Positions 25,584-32,186 of a DNA stretch of 32,186 nucleotides are shown one piece after another; within the stretch, counting starts at the first letter, position 1, and every line of letters begins with the position of its first letter. The stretch covers positions 1 through 32,186 of the forward strand of contig NZ_BAIS01000030.1 of assembly GCF_000613345.1 (NCBI RefSeq), written 5' to 3'. The notes below the pieces were generated by a model. The model did no database searches. It saw nothing but the letters and a program-made list of their open reading frames with translations, and was not told the origin of the DNA. Both the position numbers and the translations under genes were made by a program. The stretch comes from Prevotella disiens JCM 6334 = ATCC 29426. Its GTDB lineage: Bacteria; Bacteroidota; Bacteroidia; Bacteroidales; Bacteroidaceae.

Positions 25584-26525
25584 TTATTTTTCGCCCTTCT
25601 CTTGCAAAAATCTTTCGGCCTCAATAGCTGCCATTGCGCCTGCTCCGGCTGCTACAACGCCTTGTCGATAGGTTGGGTCGGCAACATCGCCTGCGGCATA
25701 GACACCTTCAATGCTGGTAGCGGTTGATTTTGGACGGGTAACGATGAAACCTTGTTCGTCTAATTCTAACTGACCTTTGAAAAGCTCGGTGTTTGGGTTA
25801 TGTCCAATGGCGAGGAAGAAACCGTCAATGGCGATGTCGTAGTTTTCTTCGTTCTCTTCGCCTTTGAAACGTACTAAATGAGCGCCTTCGACACCATTTT
25901 CGCCGAAAAGTCCGAACGTGTTGGTGTTGTAAAGGATTTCAATATTTTCTTGGTCTTCAACACGTTTGCGCATGATTTCGGCTGCACGGAGGTAAGGTTT
26001 GCGCACAATCATGTAGACTTTCTTTGCTAAACTTGAAAGATACATGGCTTCTTCGCAAGCTGTGTCGCCACCGCCTACAACGGCTACGGTGCGTTTACGA
26101 TAGAAGAAACCATCGCAAGTGGCACATGCACTAACGCCTTGTCCTCGATATTTTTCTTCGTCAGCGAGTCCCAAATACTTTGCGCTGGCACCTGTTGCAA
26201 CGATAATGGTGTTGGCTTCAATTTGGTTGCCACGCTCATCTTCGGCGATGAATGGGCGTTTTGCGAGGTCTACTTTTACGATAGAGCCGTCGCGCACGTC
26301 AGCACCAACATTTTTGGCTTGTGTTTGCATTTCTATCATGAGTTGGTTGGCATCAATACCATCTTTGAAACCTGGGAAGTTTTCAATGATAGTAGTTGTT
26401 GTCAATTGTCCTCCTGGTTGCAATCCTGCGTAGAGTATAGGATTTAAGTTGGAACGACTTGCGTAAATGGCTGCTGTGTAGCCTGCTGGACCACTGCCTA
26501 TGATTAATGTTTTTACTTTTTCCAT
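25584..26525 (-). CDS. trxB: Thioredoxin-disulfide reductase
   Basis: NADPH-dependent FAD enzyme that reduces thioredoxin. Motifs present are the FAD-binding GSGPAGYTAA (10-19), the redox pair in CATCDG (Cys134 and Cys137), the NADPH-binding VGGGDTACEEA (150-160) and the C-terminal AAGDVADPTYRQ stretch. The length, 313 aa, is standard. It starts 14 nt after the first deoxynucleoside kinase gene. Thioredoxin supplies electrons to ribonucleotide reductase, so its placement behind two deoxynucleoside kinases makes a loose deoxynucleotide theme. No trxA is in the window. Confidence 0.97.
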   Translation of the reverse strand: MEKVKTLIIGSGPAGYTAAIYASRSNLNPILYAGLQPGGQLTTTTIIENFPGFKDGIDANQLMIEMQTQAKNVGADVRDGSIVKVDLAKRPFIAEDERGNQIEANTIIVATGASAKYLGLADEEKYRGQGVSACATCDGFFYRKRTVAVVGGGDTACEEAMYLSSLAKKVYMIVRKPYLRAAEIMRKRVEDQENIEILYNTNTFGLFGENGVEGAHLVRFKGEENEENYDIAIDGFFLAIGHNPNTELFKGQLELDEQGFIVTRPKSTATSIEGVYAAGDVADPTYRQGVVAAGAGAMAAIEAERFLQEKGEK

Positions 26526-26539
26526 TTCTTTATTTTGTT

Positions 26540-27169
26540 TTATTTATCTTCTGTTGGTGGGAATAATCCGAACAATCGGGCGTCAATCATGTCCTCAATG
26601 CGCTTAAAGTCTTGAGGATTGGTTGCAAAATCGGTGGTATCGCCGTCTACAATCATAATTTCGCCTTTGTATGTCTTTATCCATTCTTCGTAGCGTTCGT
26701 TGAGTCCACGCAGATAATCAATGCGCATGGTTTGCTCATATTCACGTCCACGCTGCTGAATGTGGTCAATGAGGTGTGGCACGCTACTCCTTATATAAAT
26801 AAGAAGGTCGGGCAACTTTACAAGACTTAGCATGAGGTCGAACAAATGAGTATAGTTGTCGAAATCGCGGTCGCTCATGAGTCCCATTTCGTGTAGGTTT
26901 GGTGCAAAAATCTTTGCATCTTCGAAGATGGTTCTGTCTTGAATAATGGTATCGTTCGAGCGTGATATATCTACCACATCACGGAATCGTTTGTTAAGGA
27001 AATAAATTTGTAGGTTAAATGCCCAACGATTCATATCTTCGTAGTAATCTGCGAGATAAGGATTATTGTCTACTGGCTCGAATTGTGCTTTCCAGCCATA
27101 TCTTTTTGCGAGCATTGTGGTGAGTGTCGTCTTTCCTGCTCCTATGTTTCCTGCGATTGCTATATGCAT
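26540..27169 (-). CDS. Deoxynucleoside kinase, paralogue 1
   Basis: Deoxyadenosine/deoxyguanosine-kinase-type salvage enzyme that phosphorylates a deoxynucleoside with ATP. The P-loop GNIGAGKTT (7-15), the ERS-like motif in IIQDRTIFEDA and the lid Arg-rich segment QQRGREYEQTMR are visible. The length, 209 aa, suits the family. Its N-terminal 27 residues are almost identical to the next gene upstream, of which it is a tandem duplicate; the rest has diverged strongly. Gap to paralogue 2 is 36 nt. Confidence 0.92.
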   Translation of the reverse strand: MHIAIAGNIGAGKTTLTTMLAKRYGWKAQFEPVDNNPYLADYYEDMNRWAFNLQIYFLNKRFRDVVDISRSNDTIIQDRTIFEDAKIFAPNLHEMGLMSDRDFDNYTHLFDLMLSLVKLPDLLIYIRSSVPHLIDHIQQRGREYEQTMRIDYLRGLNERYEEWIKTYKGEIMIVDGDTTDFATNPQDFKRIEDMIDARLFGLFPPTEDK

Positions 27170-27205
27170 ATTGTTTGTATTCTGAAATTCTACGATTGGT
27201 TTGGT

Positions 27206-27820
27206 TTAAAAAAGTCCGAACAATTCTCTATCAATTTTGTCGGTTATCAATCCGAAATCTTTTGGATTGTGTTCATAATCGAGTTTATCCACTTCGATAG
27301 TGAGTACTCTGCCTTTGTATTGGTTTTCTATGAAGTCATCATACCGCTTATTTATATTTTCGAGATAGTCGAGTGGCATGCGTTGCTCGTAGTTGCGCCC
27401 TCGCTTTTCAATGTTTGCTACAAGGTGGCTCACCGACGATTTTAAGTAAAGCATGAGGTCGGGATAGCGCACAGCGTCTGTCATGTCTTCAAAAAGTTCC
27501 ATGTAGGTTTCGTAATCCCTATTGTCTAAATTCCCCATTGCGTAGTTGTTTGCCGTAAAAACATAAACTCCTTCGTAGATAGTTCGGTCTTGTATGACAT
27601 CTTTTCCCGCTTTACTAATTTCCAATAAATCCTTGAATCGCTCTTTGAGAAAGAATATTTCCATGGCGAACGACCAACGTTTTATGTCCTTATAGTAATC
27701 GTCTAAATACGGATTATAGTCCACTGATTCGTATCGTGGAACCCACCCATATCTTTTTGCGAGCATAGTTGTCAGTGTTGTTTTACCGCTTCCAATGTTT
27801 CCAGCTATTGCTATGTGCAT
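27206..27820 (-). CDS. Deoxynucleoside kinase, paralogue 2
   Basis: Second enzyme of the same family, 204 aa, with P-loop GNIGSGKTT (7-15), VIQDRTIYEGVYVF, and EKRGRNYEQRMPLDYL in the lid. Compared with paralogue 1 the substrate-side residues differ (for example TIYEGVYVF against TIFEDAKIF), so the pair may have split specificity for purine and pyrimidine or for dA and dG, or act together as a heterodimer as in some lactobacilli. It begins 10 nt after pafA. Confidence 0.92.
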   Translation of the reverse strand: MHIAIAGNIGSGKTTLTTMLAKRYGWVPRYESVDYNPYLDDYYKDIKRWSFAMEIFFLKERFKDLLEISKAGKDVIQDRTIYEGVYVFTANNYAMGNLDNRDYETYMELFEDMTDAVRYPDLMLYLKSSVSHLVANIEKRGRNYEQRMPLDYLENINKRYDDFIENQYKGRVLTIEVDKLDYEHNPKDFGLITDKIDRELFGLF

Positions 27821-27830
27821 AGTTTTTCTT

Positions 27831-29295
27831 TTATCTTAACACAGCTTTTCCGATGCAACCTGACGGCGCTTGTATTTTAAGCATACCGCAGACGGTTGCT
27901 GCAATGTCGTTTATTGTAACTTCTTGGTTTGTTTCTCCTTGGTTAACATGCCAACCATACATTAACCATGGTATGTGAGAGTCGTAATTGTAAGGTTGTC
28001 CGTGCGATGTGCCTTTGTAGTCAGGCGCATTCTTTGCTCCAAAGTATTGAGCACGTGTTACAAATCCTATTTCTCCCGAACGGTGATTCATGTATCCGTT
28101 CGTCATTCGTGTCTTTATATAATCAGGCATGGTAGTTTGCGCCACTTTTTCGTAATCAAACACGAAAACGTATTGCTCGTCTTGTTTTAAAAAGTCAATG
28201 GCTTCGTCTATTACCTCTTGCTTTTTTTTGCCTGCTTGAGCAATCATGCATCGTCAAAGTAGAATTGATAATTGTCTTCGCCCATTACTGGCTTGATACC
28301 GAAGGTTTTTTGCAAGTGGTTGTTAAGGTCTTTCACTGCCTTTTTATAATCGTATGCGCCCCCAGGGAGGTTGTGTTCTTTCAAGAAGTTATAGTTATGC
28401 GCAGCTCCATGGTCGGCAGTAAGGAAGAGAAGGTAGTTTCCGCGTCCCACTTTCTGGTCTAACACATCAAGGAAGTGGGCTAAATCCTTATCCAATTGCA
28501 TATAAACATCATGATTTTCTTTGCCTCTTGTGCCGTAAGCGTGTCCGATAGCGTCAGTAGAAGAGATACTTACGGTGAGCATATCGGTTTCGTCGCCTTG
28601 TCCCAAGCCTTCGTTTTCTAAGACTGCTTCTGCCATCTTGAAGGTAATTGTTACACCTTCATTCGATTTTTTTATGTCGTATTTTGGTGCTTTTTGGTTC
28701 TCCTTGTTAAATTTTTCGACCCATGTTGGGAGCGTTTTCATATAATAAGAAGAGGTAATAAAGTGACCTACTGATGAGTCCCACCAATAAGCAGCATTGG
28801 CAGAGTGGCCTGCTGGGAGGATAGCAGCACGGTCTTTCAAAGCAACACCAATGACTTTTGAGCGAAAATCGGTAGCCAATCTGAGTTCATCGCCAATGGT
28901 TGTAGAGAGCATTCTTCGTGGACTCATTTGACCTTGTTTACTCTGTGAGCCAACACTTTGTACGGTAGAGTCGTCGCAACAGTAGATGTATTTGTCATTT
29001 TGCCAGAAGTTGTTACCGCAAATGCCGTGCAATGCTGGTATCGAACCCGTATAAGCCGATGTGTGTCCAATGGCTGTTACGGTTGGAGAATAATTGATTA
29101 GCGTATTTTCGAACGAAAATCCGTTGTTCAAAAGGCGTTTTAAACCCCCTTCACCGTATTCTTTTTGATAAAAATAGAGGTAGTCCCAACGCATTTGGTC
29201 TACTACTAATCCAACCACAAGTTTAGGTCTTTGAACTTGTGCGTGTAGGTTGAGTGCAAAAAAAGCACCAATACCATTGTGTACAGTTTCTTCAT
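27831..29295 (-). CDS. pafA: PafA-type alkaline phosphatase (two apparent -1 frameshifts)
   Basis: Secreted zinc phosphatase of the alkaline phosphatase/phosphodiesterase superfamily. With two bases restored it is 488 residues: signal peptide MKKLYTMVLVLFFALNLHAQ, metal-site VVDQMRWDYLY (Asp33), nucleophile Thr in SPTVTAIGHTS (70-80), GNNF (Asn95/96) and LKDR (Lys154 and Arg156, spaced like the K162/R164 pair of known PafA), then TADHGAAHNY and, at the end, HGQPYNYDSHIP. One deletion is in a T run read as seven (29258-29264, minus strand) just after the signal peptide; the other, at about 28246, splits FYFDDA from MIAQAGKKK. It leads a four-gene unit with two kinases and trxB. Confidence 0.85.
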
Positions 29296-29371
29296 TTTCA
29301 GCTTATTAAATGGTTATTATTTAATCTTTTCTCCATGTTTTTTAGGATAAAGGATATTATCATTACCCTTG

Positions 29372-29379
29372 CAAAGATA
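29372..29379 (-). promoter_or_regulatory. Probable pafA promoter -7 box
   Basis: Minus strand TATCTTTGCA about 77 nt before the pafA ATG. The -33 box is weak. The AAATTG just upstream is shared with the CobW-gene promoter. Confidence 0.5.
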
Positions 29380-29460
29380 CAATTTAATTATGAAACAGAC
29401 CCTATAAAGGCAAAAGTATTTATGGGAAAATCTATTTTCAATTGATTCGGTTTCGCTTTT

Positions 29461-29492
29461 TTTGCTGGTCTGTAATTTATCTTCTATATTTG
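29461..29492 (+). promoter_or_regulatory. Strong consensus promoter without an obvious intact gene
   Basis: TTTG at 29461-29464, 20 nt, then TATATTTG at 29485-29492: a complete match in both boxes and spacing. The next intact gene starts 367 nt downstream, so it drives either a long leader for the M3 peptidase, a small RNA, or the decayed gene at 29513-29605. Confidence 0.7.
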
Positions 29493-29512
29493 CACGATAA
29501 AACGAATTAAAA

Positions 29513-29605
29513 ATAAAATATATAAACGATACTGCGCGCCGTCAAGATAGGTTGATGGACGAACAAAAGGTTTTGGATTTATTGGAAAATGAAGCATGTC
29601 AGTAG
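29513..29605 (+). pseudogene. Possible 5' remnant of a pyridoxamine-phosphate-oxidase-like gene
   Basis: An in-frame stretch reads NDTARRQDRLMDEQKVLD then LLENEACQ and stops. This resembles my memory of the N-terminus of the Bacteroidetes FMN-binding split-barrel (PNPOx-like) proteins, which open with an Arg-Arg-x-Asp-Arg-x-x-Asp pattern. The codon where the start would be expected is ATA, not ATG, and no matching sequence follows the stop, so it would be a truncated remnant. An internal ATG at 29555 would give only 16 residues. Recognition is tentative. The rest of the gap to 29858 includes a small stem (CTTGCG and CGCAAG) and no gene. Confidence 0.35.
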
Positions 29606-29858
29606 ATGAAACCTTGCGTATGACTTCGCAAGAAACCTATTTAAAAGCACAGAACCCTTTTCTTTTGTGCAGAAAACGATTTGGCTTGAAACTAAAAGTA
29701 GAGGCAAATAAAGTTAATTTTTCAGAAACCTATCGCCATTTAATATTTATTGGTTATTTTTGTTGGTGACTTTTTCAATGCTTTATTAAAGTATAAAATC
29801 ATTGTTAACGCAACTTGCTAAAATAGAGTCGAATAATTATAAAATAAAATAAAAACTT

Positions 29859-32006
29859 ATGAAGAACAATTTTAAAAGAACTTTCCTCGTTGCGGGATTA
29901 GCCTGCGCTACACTTGTGGCTACAGCAGCCATTGCGCCAAAGGGAAAGAAAGGTAAATCTGCGTATTCAAATCCATTGATGCAGAAGAGTCCATTACCAT
30001 TTGGAGCTCCTGATTTCAGCAAAATCAAAGGCGAACACTATCTACCAGCTATTCAAGCAGGAATAGCAGAGCAACGTGCTGAAATTAAAAGAATTGTTAC
30101 AAACAAGCAAAAGCCAACTTTCCAAAATACAATTTTGGCTTATGAAAAGAGTGGCTTGTTACTTGACCGTGTGAAAAATGTATTTTTCGGTGTTACAGAA
30201 GCGCATAAGACTCCAGATATAGAAGCTGCTGAAAAGGCTATCATACCATTATTGACCGACTTTGAGAATGAAATTTCGTTCAATCAAAAATTCTTCGAAC
30301 GTGTAAAATACGTTTACGACCACGAGTACAATACACTTAAAGGCGAAGATAAAGTGTTGTTGAAGGAAATTTACAATGGTTTCGTACGTTCAGGCGCATT
30401 GCTTCCAAAAGACAAAATGGAACGCATGAAACAAATCAACAACCGCATTGCACAGTTGCAACAAGACTTTGGCAACATGCTTCCAAAGGCGGCCGCAGCA
30501 GCAACTATATGGGTTAGCGATGTGAACGAACTCGCTGGATTGAACGAAGCAGACATTGCACAATGCAAAAAAGACGCAGAAAGTCGTGGCGCAAAAGCTC
30601 CTTACTGCATCGTTATCACCAATACTACCCAACAACCTATCCTTGCAAGTTTAGACAACCGCCAATTGCGCGAACGTGTATGGAATGCTTCTATCCATCG
30701 TGCCGACGGAACCAACACCTACAACACTTTCCCATTTGCCGTAGAGATTGCTAAACTTCGTGCTGAAAAGGCTGAACTCATGGGTTATAAGAACGCTGCC
30801 GAATATGGATTAGACAACGTAATGGCAAAAACTCCTGCAAAGGCATACGCTTTCCTCAAGCAACTCATCAAAGAATACCAACCAAAGGCAGAAGCAGAAA
30901 CAAAAGCCATTGAAGAATATGCACAAAAAACACAAGGTGCCGACTTCAAACTTCAACCATACGACCGCTTCTACTATTCTGCAAAGATGAAAAAAGACCA
31001 ATACAACTTCTCTGATGAAGAAACAAAACCTTATTTCAACATCGATTCAGTGCTTATAAATGGTATTTTCTACGCTGCAAATAAAGTTTACGGACTCACT
31101 TTCAAAGAACGCCACGACCTTCCTACCTATCACCCTGATATGAAAGTCTTCGACGTTATCGACAATAACGGAAAGCAACTCGCTATCTTATATTGCGACT
31201 ACTTCCGCCGTCCAACAAAACGCGGTGGTGCATGGATGAGCGCATTTGCTAAACAAAGCGGTTTGCGCCAACAATTGCCTATCATTTACAACGTATGCAA
31301 CTACGCAAAAGCACCACAAGGACAACCTACACTCGTAACATGGGACGAAGTAACAACCATGTTCCACGAGTTTGGACACGCCCTCCACGGAATGCTTTCT
31401 AACTGCTATTACAACACATTGAGCGGTACTTCCGTAGCACGCGACTTCGTGGAAATGCCATCACAGTTCAACGAAACTTTCGCAAGCGTTCCTGAAGTGT
31501 TCAATCATTACGCTAAGCATTACAAAACAAACGAACCAATGCCAGCAGAATTGCGCGACAAGATGTTGAATTCTATCAATTTCCAAGCAGCATACGCTCT
31601 CGGCGAAAACCTTGCAGCTACTTGCCTTGATATGGCATGGCACATGCTCGGTTCAAAGGACATTCCTACAGCCGACAAAGCACAAGAGTTTGAAACAAAA
31701 GTATTGAGCGAAATCGGTTTGTTGAACGCTCAAATCCCTCCACGCTACTCAACTTCTTACTTCAATCACATATGGGGTGGCGGTTACGCAGCAGGCTACT
31801 ACAGCTACCTTTGGTCTGAAGTACTGGCAGTAAACATTGCTGACTACTTTGCAAAGAATGGTTTCTTGAACCGCAAGGTGGGCGACGACTTCCGTAACAA
31901 GATTCTTAGCCGTGGTAATACGAAAGATTTAATGGAAATCTTCACAGACTTCACAGGTCTTAAAGCCCCAGATGCAGCAGGATTGCTCAAATCACGTGGC
32001 TTGTAA
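29859..32006 (+). CDS. dcp: M3-family metallopeptidase (peptidyl-dipeptidase Dcp/oligopeptidase A type)
   Basis: Zinc peptidase that cuts short peptides, removing dipeptides from the C-terminus if it is a true Dcp. The 715-residue product begins with a signal peptide (about 1-26, MKNNFKRTFLVAGLACATLV), suggesting a periplasmic or membrane-attached enzyme, unlike the cytoplasmic E. coli Dcp. The M3 domain has the zinc site HEFGH at 503-507 (FHEFGHALHG) with the third ligand Glu expected in DFVEMPSQFNE, and the substrate-binding HIWGGGYAAGYYSYLW near the C-terminus. Length and order match the family; the frame is intact. A TATTTTTG box at 29755-29762 may be its own promoter. It ends with a terminator. 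The choice between Dcp and OpdA cannot be settled here. Confidence 0.93.
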   Translation: MKNNFKRTFLVAGLACATLVATAAIAPKGKKGKSAYSNPLMQKSPLPFGAPDFSKIKGEHYLPAIQAGIAEQRAEIKRIVTNKQKPTFQNTILAYEKSGLLLDRVKNVFFGVTEAHKTPDIEAAEKAIIPLLTDFENEISFNQKFFERVKYVYDHEYNTLKGEDKVLLKEIYNGFVRSGALLPKDKMERMKQINNRIAQLQQDFGNMLPKAAAAATIWVSDVNELAGLNEADIAQCKKDAESRGAKAPYCIVITNTTQQPILASLDNRQLRERVWNASIHRADGTNTYNTFPFAVEIAKLRAEKAELMGYKNAAEYGLDNVMAKTPAKAYAFLKQLIKEYQPKAEAETKAIEEYAQKTQGADFKLQPYDRFYYSAKMKKDQYNFSDEETKPYFNIDSVLINGIFYAANKVYGLTFKERHDLPTYHPDMKVFDVIDNNGKQLAILYCDYFRRPTKRGGAWMSAFAKQSGLRQQLPIIYNVCNYAKAPQGQPTLVTWDEVTTMFHEFGHALHGMLSNCYYNTLSGTSVARDFVEMPSQFNETFASVPEVFNHYAKHYKTNEPMPAELRDKMLNSINFQAAYALGENLAATCLDMAWHMLGSKDIPTADKAQEFETKVLSEIGLLNAQIPPRYSTSYFNHIWGGGYAAGYYSYLWSEVLAVNIADYFAKNGFLNRKVGDDFRNKILSRGNTKDLMEIFTDFTGLKAPDAAGLLKSRGL

Positions 32007-32031
32007 GCAACAATTCATACAATCAACAAAA

Positions 32032-32063
32032 CAAAAAAGCTCGACAATAGTCGGGCTTTTTTG
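32032..32063 (+). terminator. Terminator after the M3 peptidase
   Basis: Stem CAAAAAAGCTCGAC against GTCGGGCTTTTTTG (one wobble), loop AATA, ending in T's, 25 nt after the stop. Confidence 0.88.
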
Positions 32064-32127
32064 TTGCCTTTCCCCTCCACTCAAAACACGAAAGCACACG
32101 AAAAAAATGGAAAACACGCCCCATAAT

Positions 32128-32158
32128 TTTGCCAATTCCAAACTTTCCCGTAACTTTG
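32128..32158 (+). promoter_or_regulatory. Promoter for a gene beyond the window
   Basis: TTTG at 32128-32131, 19 nt, TAACTTTG at 32151-32158. Both boxes match. The -7 box runs straight into a copy of the dispersed 26-bp repeat. Confidence 0.6.
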
Positions 32159-32179
32159 CATAAGATATAGCTGCACTCG
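32154..32179. repeat. Dispersed 26-bp repeat, copy 2
   Basis: Exact reverse complement of 55-80. It includes TTTGCA of the -7 box and continues as TAAGATATAGCTGCACTCG. The bases just beyond also resemble the AATTTGT segment next to the same core in the 143-bp units. Confidence 0.75.
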
Positions 32180-32186
32180 ACAAATT

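Overview
The window reads as a chromosome segment of a Bacteroidales bacterium, most likely a Prevotella-type member of the Prevotellaceae. The evidence is a short Bacteroidetes-style RpoD, an RprX/RprY two-component pair, a complete Na+-NQR operon, a PafA-type phosphatase, and many promoters of the Bacteroidetes form (TTTG, about 19-21 nt, TAnnTTTG). Genus and species cannot be fixed from the sequence alone. No tRNA, rRNA, CRISPR array, complete insertion sequence or prophage was seen.

Layout. 1-453: repeat-rich leader and rpoD promoter. 454-1326 (+): rpoD. 1409-4040 (-): YihY/BrkB-type membrane protein behind a His-rich CobW-family GTPase. 4041-4900: gene-free, packed with two families of short repeats. 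4901-10739 (-): nqrABCDEF. 10864-15293 (+): tamB. 15304-18351 (-): agmatine-to-putrescine genes aguA and aguB plus two acetyltransferases. 18505-19587 (-): P-loop/CYTH fusion. 19686-20862 (-): rpsF-rpsR-rplI. 20973-21143 (+): a 56-aa membrane protein divergent from rpsF. 21245-23572 (-): rprX-rprY. 23878-24911 (+): mltG. 24912-25583: gene-free, with three 149-bp tandem repeats and a long perfect hairpin. 25584-29295 (-): pafA, two deoxynucleoside kinases, trxB. 29296-29858: mostly non-coding, with an orphan promoter and a probable gene remnant. 29859-32006 (+): M3 peptidase. The last bases hold a promoter for a gene beyond the window.

The genes are mainly housekeeping: transcription, respiratory Na+ export, envelope assembly, translation, polyamine synthesis, deoxynucleotide salvage and redox, and periplasmic phosphatase and peptidase. 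The clearest hidden structure is outside the genes. At least eleven copies of a short GTAG-led palindromic element occur in two versions whose stem bases change in a compensating way, and they assemble into inverted pairs and a triple tandem array.

Sequence quality. Five conserved genes (nqrB, nqrD, tamB, mltG, pafA) carry six apparent single-base deletions, each repaired exactly by adding one base. This pattern points to consensus errors in the assembly more than to real gene loss. Coordinates for these genes are given as the full repaired span.
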